Positions 52,678 through 60,782 of a stretch of 64,000 nucleotides of DNA are shown piece by piece. Each line of letters opens with the position of its first letter. The first letter of the stretch is position 1. The DNA comes from Hufsiella arboris. GTDB lineage: Bacteria > Bacteroidota > Bacteroidia > Sphingobacteriales > Sphingobacteriaceae. The position numbers and the translations under genes were made by a program. The notes under the pieces were generated by a model, which did not search any database, was not told the origin of the DNA, and saw only the letters and a list, made by a program, of their open reading frames with translations. Where the stretch lies: contig NZ_WVHT01000002.1 in the NCBI RefSeq assembly GCF_009834875.1, positions 660,074 to 724,073 on the forward strand, written 5' to 3'.

Positions 52678-53901
52678 ATGGCCCAGACAAAAAAAGCCGC
52701 TATACAATTCATTTTCTTTACGTTATTAATTGACATTACTGGTTTCGGACTAATTATTCCTGTTTTTCCGACCCTGATAAAACAATTACTGCACACAAAT
52801 ATCAGTGTAGCCTCCGAGTGGGGTGCATGGCTAACCGCTGTGTATGCCGTGATGCAATTTATTTTTGCACCTATTATCGGTAACCTGAGCGACCGTTATG
52901 GCCGCAGACCGGTATTATTGTTTTCGCTGCTTGGCTTTGGTATCGACTACCTGTTTCTTTCCTTCGCTCCTACGATCTGGTGGCTATTTGTTGGAAGATT
53001 GATTGCGGGGATCACAGGGGCAAGCTTTACGACGGCTACCGCGTATATCGCCGACATAAGCACTGACGAGAACAGGACGAAAAACTTCGGGATGGTCGGT
53101 GCAGCGTTCGGACTTGGTTTCATTATTGGCCCGTTAATGGGTGGTTTGTTGGGATCAATCGGCCCAAGAGTTCCATTCTTAGCTGCCGCCGGGTTAACAC
53201 TTGTGAACGTGGCTTACGGATATTTCGTTTTGCCCGAATCCCTTTCCATGGAAAACCGCAGAAAGTTTGAATGGAAACGCGCAAATCCTATCGGATCATT
53301 AATGCATTTGCGAAAATACAGCGGAGTCGCCGCATTGGTCACCTCTCTTGTTTTTATCTATATCGCCGTCCACTCTGTTCAAAGCACCTGGACATATATT
53401 AATATTGAGAAATTTCATTGGAGCGAGACGCTGATCGGCGTTTCATTGGCTATTGTAGGACTTTTGGTGGCTATCGTGCAAGGCGGACTTATCCGGTTTG
53501 TAAATCCATGGCTTGGCAATAAAAAAAGTATTTATCTCGGCTTAAGCTTGTATACGCTCGGACTTGTTCTATTCGCTTTCGCTACACAAACCTGGATGAT
53601 GTTTCTATTCCTCGTTCCTTACTGCCTTGGAGGAATAGCCGGTCCAGCTTTACAGGCGGTTATATCTTCTCATGTACCCGCTAATGAACAAGGCGAACTT
53701 CAGGGATCTCTCACAAGCCTCATGAGTGCGACATCGATTATCGGCCCCTTATTAATGAACAACTTATTTGCGTGGTTTACCAGGCCAGACGCTAAAGTTC
53801 ATTTTGCCGGAGCTCCGTTTCTCGCAGGCGCTTTTTTAATGTTCGTCAGCACCCTTTTCTCTGTTCGCGCGATGAGCAAAGAGGCGAATGCAATGCATTA
53901 G
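52678..53901 (+). CDS. TCR/Tet-family MFS efflux transporter
   Basis: 407 aa, 12 membrane helices. The Tet-type start LLIDITGFGLIIPVFPTLI, the loop motif GNLSDRYGRRPVLLFSLLGF and the motif C stretch GAAFGLGFIIGPLMGGLLG are all clear. Close to TetA-like chromosomal exporters; tetracycline export is possible but not implied. Upstream TATCTTTT at about 52661 resembles the -7 box. Confidence 0.92.
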   Translation: MAQTKKAAIQFIFFTLLIDITGFGLIIPVFPTLIKQLLHTNISVASEWGAWLTAVYAVMQFIFAPIIGNLSDRYGRRPVLLFSLLGFGIDYLFLSFAPTIWWLFVGRLIAGITGASFTTATAYIADISTDENRTKNFGMVGAAFGLGFIIGPLMGGLLGSIGPRVPFLAAAGLTLVNVAYGYFVLPESLSMENRRKFEWKRANPIGSLMHLRKYSGVAALVTSLVFIYIAVHSVQSTWTYINIEKFHWSETLIGVSLAIVGLLVAIVQGGLIRFVNPWLGNKKSIYLGLSLYTLGLVLFAFATQTWMMFLFLVPYCLGGIAGPALQAVISSHVPANEQGELQGSLTSLMSATSIIGPLLMNNLFAWFTRPDAKVHFAGAPFLAGAFLMFVSTLFSVRAMSKEANAMH

Positions 53902-53905
53902 GAAA

Positions 53906-54364
53906 ATGGGCGAAGTTTTATTCTATGAGAAACAGCAATTTAAACAATGGTGGTTGTGGCTACTTCTGGCCGCTGTTTCGATTTATATCTCAATAAATAA
54001 GTATTTAAACAGTGTCGATTTTACTTATGCAGCATTCACGGTAGGTACTGTTATCCTGCTTTTTCTGGTAATTAAACTCGAAACAAAAATTACAAGAGAC
54101 GGAATTTATGTGAGGTTCTTTCCTTTTAACATAGGTTATAAATTTCATTCCTGGAATACGATCAGCAAAGCTTATGTAAAAGAGTACAGACCCCTCGCCG
54201 ACTATGGCGGTTGGGGATTTCGTTATAGTTTCATTAACGGCAGAGCGCTTAATATATCCGGAAACAAAGGCCTGCAGCTTGAATTTATAGATGGTTCAAA
54301 ATTGCTGATAGGGACTGCAAAAGAGAAGGAACTCGAAGATACCCTGATGCGGCTCAATCCTTAG
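53906..54364 (+). CDS. DUF6141 family membrane protein
   Basis: 152 aa from ATG 53906. An alternative ATG at 53888 overlaps the MFS stop by 14 bp and adds MQCIRK; either start is possible. Two N-terminal membrane segments (QWWLWLLLAAVSIYISI and the next), then a soluble PH-like part with the DUF6141 signature GGWGFRYSFINGRALNISGNKG. Function unknown. Converges with the sirtuin gene, overlapping it by 11 bp. Confidence 0.85.
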   Translation: MGEVLFYEKQQFKQWWLWLLLAAVSIYISINKYLNSVDFTYAAFTVGTVILLFLVIKLETKITRDGIYVRFFPFNIGYKFHSWNTISKAYVKEYRPLADYGGWGFRYSFINGRALNISGNKGLQLEFIDGSKLLIGTAKEKELEDTLMRLNP

Positions 54365-55040
54365 TTATTAACTCGTTAACCAGCTCCGGCACGCCTTCGG
54401 TAGCTTTTTTACCGATGGCTCGATATCTTCCATTAGTCGAGATTTCACCGGCCTTCGGATCGATCAAAATAATTTCAGCATCAGGCGGTGCCATGTTAGC
54501 CAGGCCAGCAGCCGGATAAACCTGCAGCGAAGTTCCGATAATGACCAGCAAATCAGCCTGCGACGTTATCAGAGCGGCTTTGTCTATCATAGGCACAGCT
54601 TCACCAAACCAAACTACATGAGGCCGCAGTTGTGAGCCAAGTTCACACTTCTCGCCCATTTTAAGCTCCCAACCATCTATCGGATAGGTAAGTTCGGCTT
54701 TCATATCCGATTGCGAACGGGTAATTATCCCGTGCAGGTGAACGATATTGGTTGATCCCGCACGCTCATGCAGATCGTCGATATTTTGAGTAATAATCGT
54801 CACTTGATGACTTTTCTCAAGTTCTGCTAGTGCAAAGTGGGCCGCATTAGGCTCGGCTTCCAAAACCGATTTTCTGCGCATGTTGTAAAACTCCTGAACC
54901 ATTTCGGGATCCCTTGCCCAGGCTTCGGGCGTCGCTACATCATAAACGTTATAGCCTTCCCACAATCCGTCCGCATCGCGAAACGTCTTCAAACCACTTT
55001 CGGCAGATATTCCCGCACCAGTAAGTACTACAATATTCAT
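54354..55040 (-). CDS. Sir2-family NAD-dependent protein deacylase
   Basis: 228 aa. NAD-binding GAGISAESGLKTFRDADGLW, the TQNIDDLHERAG motif and catalytic HLHG are present. The zinc module is unusual: only one Cys (GEKCELGS) is present in the segment where classical sirtuins have four. RPHVVWFGEAVP follows. It removes acyl groups from lysines, probably with preference for succinyl/malonyl (Tyr/Arg motif not checked). It lies alone. Confidence 0.92.
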   Translation of the reverse strand: MNIVVLTGAGISAESGLKTFRDADGLWEGYNVYDVATPEAWARDPEMVQEFYNMRRKSVLEAEPNAAHFALAELEKSHQVTIITQNIDDLHERAGSTNIVHLHGIITRSQSDMKAELTYPIDGWELKMGEKCELGSQLRPHVVWFGEAVPMIDKAALITSQADLLVIIGTSLQVYPAAGLANMAPPDAEIILIDPKAGEISTNGRYRAIGKKATEGVPELVNELITKD

Positions 55041-55089
55041 TCTTCAACAGTTAGAAATACATAAATAAAGATATCTTCATAAAGCAAGA

Positions 55090-55869
55090 TTAATTGCTGC
55101 TTTTTTTCATTATTCCCTGATGTTTATGCATTGCACTATCAGCTTTCGAAGATATCACAAATTGCCTGATCTCTCCTTTTTGCCAGGCATTGGCCAACGG
55201 ATCAATTGCATGAATCGGGATGTCCTCTCTATTCTTTCTTTTTCCTATTGTTGAAATCTTAAACCGTTTATCTCGATCCGCCAGCATTTGTTTATTGATC
55301 TGCCCGTCGGCGGTAAAACCCATCATCACCATTGGCGATCCGATGGGAAGCGTGCGCTGCTGGTCTGTATGCCAGGTATGAATGGTTTTTCCGTAGGTTG
55401 ACACCAATTTTTCCATTAGCTCATGCTCTGCTATATCCGGAATGCCGGGCGCTATCAGCTCGCCCGACTTCACCTCATACCTGTGCGAATGCCATAATTT
55501 TTTTTCTTCAGCCGGTAAAGTTCGAAAAAGCTTTTCGGTGATAATGTATTCTACGCCCATAATTTTAGCCTTATCTCCGTTCCCGTCGAAAATAATCGCC
55601 TGGTATAGATCTTCATTTAATTGATTGACGTAATGGTGAGCCTCCATTTGAGCATACATGTTTCCATTGTAGAAATGAAAGCCGTCCAGGTAGGCATTAA
55701 ATCCCCTAAGCGGTGATTTATTCTGCAACAGATCGGCGCCCAAATTCAGTATTTCTTCCTTAGCGGTCTTTTCATCTCCAGGAGAAGTGACGTTTGAGGG
55801 TGTATTATTTCCGCCGCAACCTGATAATAGGGAAAGGAAAAAAACTCCGGTAAAATGTAGATTTTTCAT
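55090..55869 (-). CDS. OBAP-like DUF1264 lipoprotein
   Basis: 259 aa. Lipobox LLSGC (Cys18). The mature part matches the oil-body-associated-protein/DUF1264 family: GFHFYNGNMYAQMEAHHY, EYIITEKLF, KLWHSHRYEVKSGEL, YGKTIHTWHTD. Many conserved His residues suggest metal or ligand binding. The function in bacteria is unknown. Confidence 0.88.
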   Translation of the reverse strand: MKNLHFTGVFFLSLLSGCGGNNTPSNVTSPGDEKTAKEEILNLGADLLQNKSPLRGFNAYLDGFHFYNGNMYAQMEAHHYVNQLNEDLYQAIIFDGNGDKAKIMGVEYIITEKLFRTLPAEEKKLWHSHRYEVKSGELIAPGIPDIAEHELMEKLVSTYGKTIHTWHTDQQRTLPIGSPMVMMGFTADGQINKQMLADRDKRFKISTIGKRKNREDIPIHAIDPLANAWQKGEIRQFVISSKADSAMHKHQGIMKKSSN

Positions 55870-56007
55870 AATGACTTAGTAGATTGAAATATAACAAGTC
55901 AGCTTTAAAAAAGGTTAGCAATTACTTATAGTCATTATCTTAATTTACAAGCTTTACTTTGACAAGTAAAAGAATTAATTTATTATTACAACTAAACCTA
56001 TCACACA

Positions 56008-56835
56008 ATGACAATTAACTATTACCGATTTATTTTATCGGCATTCGTTTTCGCAGCTTTTTGTTCTTGCAAAAAAAACGATACACCCGTTGAGGCCGAA
56101 AACAAAACGAAGACAACCTGTCGTATTGAAGCAATGTCCGACTCGCTTGAAGCACGCCGTTTTACTTATGACGACAAGGGCCGCATTACGAAAGTTACCT
56201 ATGAGAAAGCATCCTTACAATTCGACACTTACAGCTACTCCGACAACCAAATTGTGCTAAATCAATATACATATCCGGGTGATACTCCGGATACCTACAC
56301 AATCACGAGAGATGCGCAGGGAAGAATTTTAGAATATGATGATGACTGGTATAATCACGAAGGCAAAATGATTTTTACTTATAATGAGGATGGTTACATT
56401 AAAAAAATTGTTCAAAAGGATTACATGGGTCAGGTGCTGCATGAATATGTATTATCTTATAAATCAGGCAACTTAGACAGGGTCGACGAAGAATCCAGTA
56501 GCTCGTTCGGCACCGAATTTCTTTTTTCCTATACAAACGACGAAATGGTAGATCTTGCTGGATATCTCAATCCGATAAGCGTGCTGCTTGACAAAGATAG
56601 TAGTCAAGACTTTGACCTGGAACCACTTATTCCATTTCTGGGCAAACAGTCGAAAAATCTATTAAAGAAAATCGAGAGAAAACCAAAGCAGTTTTCCTGG
56701 GAACTGCCTTTTAGTCGCTCCTATGTCTACGTAAAAGACTCCGATGGATTTATTACATCTGTGAAAGTTACTCACAACATCTTCGAGAATTTTCCCAGTT
56801 ACGAAACGTATAAATTTCTTTACTTATGCAAATAA
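56008..56835 (+). CDS. Lipoprotein with YD-like repeats (DUF4595 type)
   Basis: 275 aa. Lipobox FCSC (Cys21) followed by KKND. The mature part has repeated YD-type strands (FTYDDKGRITKVTYE, ITRDAQGRILEYDD, FTYNEDGYIKKIVQK), as in DUF4595 proteins of Bacteroidota. Outer-membrane lipoprotein of unknown role. The next 488 bp hold no intact gene. Confidence 0.8.
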   Translation: MTINYYRFILSAFVFAAFCSCKKNDTPVEAENKTKTTCRIEAMSDSLEARRFTYDDKGRITKVTYEKASLQFDTYSYSDNQIVLNQYTYPGDTPDTYTITRDAQGRILEYDDDWYNHEGKMIFTYNEDGYIKKIVQKDYMGQVLHEYVLSYKSGNLDRVDEESSSSFGTEFLFSYTNDEMVDLAGYLNPISVLLDKDSSQDFDLEPLIPFLGKQSKNLLKKIERKPKQFSWELPFSRSYVYVKDSDGFITSVKVTHNIFENFPSYETYKFLYLCK

Positions 56836-56884
56836 TTTCAAGTCATTTGTGCTTGCGGCAAGAATGACTTGCCGATAATGAGTC

Positions 56885-57290
56885 TGTCACTTGATAGATC
56901 CGGTTCAAAAAAGTGCGGAATGCGGACATAATGCCCGTATCGATTTTAATTGCCCGGTTAATAACCGTTGCGAAATAATAGTATTACCGCTGTAAACGTG
57001 TATTTCGGCTGCCCAGATCATTGGCTTCGGTCCCATCCACGAGTTTGAATTTGTTCTCGCTACTTTATACGGATCGTCCCAGTATTTCAGATCCTTGCTC
57101 TTCTATACCATTCCGCCGGTTCCGCTCATGCAATAAAGCTTTGTTTTAACGTCGGCAAGTACGAAAGGATCGCTTAAACGAATGGTATACAATGGGATAT
57201 TTTCCGGATTACCGGAGCTTTATTTTGCTGAGCTTTTGCTGTTAAAAGTAGAAATACAAATGACAATAAAGTCAGGTAGGTGTTTTTTAT
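56885..57290 (-). pseudogene. Remnant of a secreted family 43 glycoside hydrolase
   Basis: Minus-strand reading gives a signal peptide (IKNTYLTLLSFVFLLLTAKA) whose first codon at 57290 is ATA, not ATG. A frame change then leads to NIPLYTIRLSDPFVLAD and KTKLYCMSGTGGMV, a TAG where relatives have Trp, then KSKDLKYWDDPYKV and SWMGPKPMIWAAEIHVYSG. A 1-base deletion moves the frame to YYFATVINRAIKID. These are GH43-type motifs (SDPF holds the general-base Asp). The C-terminal two thirds are missing. At least four lesions make it non-functional. No open frame reports it. Confidence 0.8.
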
Positions 57291-57323
57291 GCGACTAATT
57301 TAACGTGTAGCCTTAATGTTTTT

Positions 57324-57659
57324 TTATTCCGTCGAGTCGAACACCTTATTAAGCCGTTTTTCTGTAATTACGATCAGCGACACAGCGGCGAGGATAACTA
57401 ACGCGAAACCTATTATTATTCCAAACCCGGAAGATTTGAAAACTTGAGAGGATATCAATCCAATTAAACATAAAATAGCGCCAAAAACAATAAGAAGTTT
57501 GGCGGAATACCGGTTAGCAAAATCCCAGGTCGCTTGGTTTTTCATTGACCTGAATGTTCTGTATCCGTAAAGCGAGTTTATTTTCTTAGGCGGGAAAGAC
57601 TTTAGAAGGATACCTGTCGCTATAAAAATCATTCCGACAAGCAAGGTTATCAGCGTCAT
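57324..57659 (-). CDS. SdpI/YhfL-family membrane protein
   Basis: 111 aa, three membrane segments. The family motif PPKKINSLYGYRTFRSMKNQATWDFANRYS (cited as positions 24-53: key residues N28, Y31-G32-Y33-R34, S38, W45) is clear. SdpI gives immunity to the SDP toxin in Bacillus; here only the fold family is implied. It is 20 bp from the VOC gene on the same strand. Confidence 0.88.
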   Translation of the reverse strand: MTLITLLVGMIFIATGILLKSFPPKKINSLYGYRTFRSMKNQATWDFANRYSAKLLIVFGAILCLIGLISSQVFKSSGFGIIIGFALVILAAVSLIVITEKRLNKVFDSTE

Positions 57660-57679
57660 ATTAACTTAGCCATTTGATA

Positions 57680-58048
57680 TTAGCCCTTTTTAAATTGCCC
57701 GAAGTGCCAGAGTACGCCAGACGGATCATGCACAAAACATTCTCTTCCCCAATCATTGTTTTGAACCGGAACCAGCTTTACACCCGGATATTTTGCCGGC
57801 AGATCCAAAGCAACAAGTTCCGCCCAATAGCGTTCTACATCGTCAACCTCCAGGAAGATCATTGAATTATCTATCCAATCTCTGACGTAGGCATCTTGCA
57901 GGTAAAAGCCGATATTCCCCGTTTTAAATAACGACATATTGTGAAATAATACAATTTCTTCGAAACCTAAGTCGCGGTAAAAGCTACGGGAAACTTCATA
58001 ATTCTTTGCCCCTATAAACGGACGGATTGATATTGCGTTGTGGTTCAA
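57680..58048 (-). CDS. VOC-family (glyoxalase/bleomycin-resistance-like) protein
   Basis: 122 aa. It starts at TTG 58048 (LNHNAISIRPFIGAKNYEVSRSFYRDLGF); no ATG fits. One VOC module with FVHDPSGVLWHFGQF at the end. Relatives are putative dioxygenases, lyases or drug-binding proteins; the substrate is unknown. Followed by the SdpI-like gene. Confidence 0.85.
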   Translation of the reverse strand: MNHNAISIRPFIGAKNYEVSRSFYRDLGFEEIVLFHNMSLFKTGNIGFYLQDAYVRDWIDNSMIFLEVDDVERYWAELVALDLPAKYPGVKLVPVQNNDWGRECFVHDPSGVLWHFGQFKKG

Positions 58049-58110
58049 TTGCGTATTTTAATAGTTTTACAACGTTAAAAATACAGTTTTTGCTGGATGA
58101 AATACTGGTT

Positions 58111-58506
58111 TTACGGGAAACGATTTAAAGGAGATTTATCGCCAACCAGCCAGATATGCCCGAAAGGATCAGTAAAGCCGCCTTGCCTGTGTGTACCCCA
58201 GGGAGTCTGATGATCTTTAATTTTGTCTGAGCTTCCGTTTGCTCCAACTTGTACAGCCCGGGCGATAAAAGTATCCGGATCATCGCAAAAAACTTCCACT
58301 CTCGCAGAGGTTATACCCAGCTTTTCCGGACTTTCCCAACCGTTATTGGCGGGTTCCCCCAGAAAAAAAACTGCTCCGGCAATTTCCAGGCCGGCTACTG
58401 ATCCGAAGTTCCACAGTTCACGGGCACCTACAGCCGCCTTATACCAGGCTAACGCCCGGGGTACGTCGGAAACTGCTAACATAACTGAAATTACAGGTTG
58501 TGACAT
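58111..58506 (-). CDS. VOC-family protein (second)
   Basis: 131 aa. VOC fold with VMLAVSDVPRALAWYKAAVGA at the start and GFTDPFGHIWLVGD at the end. It is not a close copy of the neighbouring VOC protein. Function unknown. It is 62 bp upstream of the first on the same strand. Confidence 0.88.
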   Translation of the reverse strand: MSQPVISVMLAVSDVPRALAWYKAAVGARELWNFGSVAGLEIAGAVFFLGEPANNGWESPEKLGITSARVEVFCDDPDTFIARAVQVGANGSSDKIKDHQTPWGTHRQGGFTDPFGHIWLVGDKSPLNRFP

Positions 58507-58702
58507 GTTACTTAAGATTTAAAGTATCATCGAATTCATTTTCGTAAACGGTTAATCTATGACTCGCTTACTAAATTACGGATTACAATTTCAGAAGTCC
58601 CATCCAAATAATGAGAACTTAACTAAAATCAACGGTGGTAAACATTCAAATAAATAAACAGTTATACAGTTGCCTCTATACATCCGCCAAATTAAACTGC
58701 TT

Positions 58703-59377
58703 ATGACAACGACGAAAAAAAGTCACCACTCCTATTGGTACCGAAACGGTTTAAGTATTTTTTTTCTTTCGATCTTTCTTATAACCCTGGGCTTCCAGGC
58801 GGTAACCGGATGGAAATCGCATAACCAGGAATTACAGGACGGCGGTGCCTCTGCTATAGCTTTTACCACTTACCTGAAAACCGGACATTTCATCTCGGCA
58901 ACATTCGAGAATTTTGAAAGCGAGTTTTTACAAATGGCGCTGTATGTATTGCTTACGGTTGGCCTGCGGCAGAAAGGTTCGGCGGAATCAAAAAAGCTGG
59001 ACGAAAAGGAAGAGGTGGACCGCGAGCCGACGCCCGGAAAAGATAAACCCTGGCCCGTTAACAAGGGCGGCTGGATATTGAAGATCTATGAAAATTCTTT
59101 ATCGATTTGCTTTTTTATATTGTTTTTTGCAAGCTGGGGCCTGCACTTTTTTGGCAGCTGGCAAAACCATAATATAGAACAAAAACTGCATCACAAAGCA
59201 CTTTACAGTGCAGCGGAATTTTTTGTCGCGCCGGATTTCTGGTTTGAAACGTTCCAAAACTGGCAAAGCGAATTCTTATCGGTCGCTTCCATTGTATTTT
59301 TCACTATCTACCTAAGACAGAAAGGTTCACCGGAATCGAAACCTGTAGACGCGACGCATATGGAAACGGGGAAATGA
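58703..59377 (+). CDS. DUF6766 membrane protein with internal duplication
   Basis: 224 aa from ATG 58703 (the frame also opens at TTG 58670). Two homologous halves of about 110 residues, each with NGLSIFFLS / NSLSICFFI, then GFQAVTGWKSHN / GLHFFGSWQNHN, then FESEFLQM / WQSEFLSV, and RQKGSAESK / RQKGSPESK. Four membrane segments in all. DUF6766 function is unknown. Converges directly with the DUF1330 gene (no gap). Confidence 0.85.
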   Translation: MTTTKKSHHSYWYRNGLSIFFLSIFLITLGFQAVTGWKSHNQELQDGGASAIAFTTYLKTGHFISATFENFESEFLQMALYVLLTVGLRQKGSAESKKLDEKEEVDREPTPGKDKPWPVNKGGWILKIYENSLSICFFILFFASWGLHFFGSWQNHNIEQKLHHKALYSAAEFFVAPDFWFETFQNWQSEFLSVASIVFFTIYLRQKGSPESKPVDATHMETGK

Positions 59378-59680
59378 TTATAGCTTTGAACCCTGAATCA
59401 ACACAGACGTCTTTATCGATTGATCCTTGAGGTGTAAAAACTTCTTGCGCTCTTCGTCTTGCTTGAAATTTTCAAAGTCCTGCTCGGTTTCAAATTCTAC
59501 TAAATGAATTTCATAAGGCTTGTCGATATGATGCTCAATAAAAGCGCTTTCGCCCGGCCGGACCCGCAATAAAATCCTGCCATTGTATTTCAGGATTGCA
59601 GGTATCGCGATATTTTCAAATTCATCGAACACATCCTCCTGCCCCTTAATTACGTAAACTAGCTGCGTTATAAATATCAT
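59378..59680 (-). CDS. DUF1330-like dimeric alpha-beta barrel protein
   Basis: 100 aa, ferredoxin-like fold: FITQLVYVIKGQEDVFDEFE and EIHLVEFETEQDFENFKQDEER match DUF1330/EthD-type small enzymes or binders. Role unknown. The 263 bp upstream (59681-59943) hold no gene; a 7-bp inverted repeat AATCTTG/CAAGATT lies near 59856. Confidence 0.8.
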   Translation of the reverse strand: MIFITQLVYVIKGQEDVFDEFENIAIPAILKYNGRILLRVRPGESAFIEHHIDKPYEIHLVEFETEQDFENFKQDEERKKFLHLKDQSIKTSVLIQGSKL

Positions 59681-59943
59681 CGGTTTATAATGCTTAATGA
59701 TTAAAACGAATAATTAAATCTATCAATAGTTTTCTGGTAAAGGAAGCCTAAAGAAGGGTAAATTAATTCTTTAGAGTTTTACACGTTTAATCTATAATCA
59801 TCTCCACTTTAACTTAAAGTCAGACTTGCTTCTAGTATTGGCGGAGACATGTCTGTCAATCTTGACGGGGAACTTATACTTCAAGATTGCCTAGGTGATA
59901 TGTTAATGCCATAAAATCGACTGTAGGGTCGGTGCTGTTGTTT

Positions 59944-60681
59944 TTACCCTCGGCTGTCGCTATACAAAGCGTTGTCAAAGGTTGTTATCACAGGCACATG
60001 GTCGCTGTACTTAAACCAGAAATCGTAGTCGCCTATTTCAACTGACTTTAAATGTAGCAGCATATCAGCTGAAGCAAAGCAATAATCAAGATGGTATGGC
60101 TTGTCTTTGTGCCTGTACATATACCATGTCGGGTGCTGCTCTTTTCCCTGCGACTGTTTGAAATATTGGTGATAAACGCTGAAAATCCCTTTATCTTCAA
60201 GTTTTTTTACGAGGGCCGAATGGTTGCCGACTCTTCGGGGCTGGTCCCAGATTGTATTGCTGTTAAAATCGCCGACTAAGATTGTCCTGGTTCCATTAAT
60301 AATTGCGTCGTAATGATTAATTGCTTTCCAAACCTGGGTAATGTAATGTCCGTCTGGATCGGCAGGATTATTAGCCCAGATTGCGAAGAGATTAAAATCA
60401 AATGAATCACCTGTTACTGCAATAGGAACAATCATTTTAAAACTATCATTATGAACATTCAACACGTTGAACTTAAAATCACAGTAGGAAAATATACCCA
60501 GCCCTTTATTCAGATTTTGTCCGAACCATAACAGGTCACGTGGTTTTGGCGTATCATTTTTAAAAAGCAATTTATCGGGATGTTCACACTCGGGAATAAC
60601 TAGAATATCAGGCTTATAAGCCAGTACAAGATCGGCTTTTCGTCTAAAAGCCATGTTGCAATTCCAGGTAATGATTTTCAT
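59944..60681 (-). CDS. Endonuclease/exonuclease/phosphatase family protein
   Basis: 245 aa. EEP motifs: MKIITWNCNM (Asn), IPECEHPD (Glu), LVGDFNSN (Asp/Asn) and SDHVPVI (Asp/His). All catalytic positions are intact, so an active Mg-dependent phosphodiesterase is likely. No signal peptide, so cytoplasmic; could act on DNA, RNA or phospholipid. Monocistronic. Confidence 0.9.
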   Translation of the reverse strand: MKIITWNCNMAFRRKADLVLAYKPDILVIPECEHPDKLLFKNDTPKPRDLLWFGQNLNKGLGIFSYCDFKFNVLNVHNDSFKMIVPIAVTGDSFDFNLFAIWANNPADPDGHYITQVWKAINHYDAIINGTRTILVGDFNSNTIWDQPRRVGNHSALVKKLEDKGIFSVYHQYFKQSQGKEQHPTWYMYRHKDKPYHLDYCFASADMLLHLKSVEIGDYDFWFKYSDHVPVITTFDNALYSDSRG

Positions 60682-60782
60682 ATTGCCGCGACATTTGAAG
60701 CTTTTTGCTTACAGCAAAGCCGGAACTTTTAAAAGATCCGGCTTCGGTAAATAATTATATATCAAAAACGACTGCGCTCAGA

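Noticed and set aside
52678..53901. Acquired tetracycline-resistance gene
   Set aside because: The protein is Tet-type MFS, but there is no TetR partner or mobile element, and codon use looks like the neighbours; better treated as a chromosomal exporter.
57324..57659. SDP-type toxin immunity system
   Set aside because: Only an SdpI-fold protein is present; no SdpC-like toxin or SdpR regulator is adjacent.
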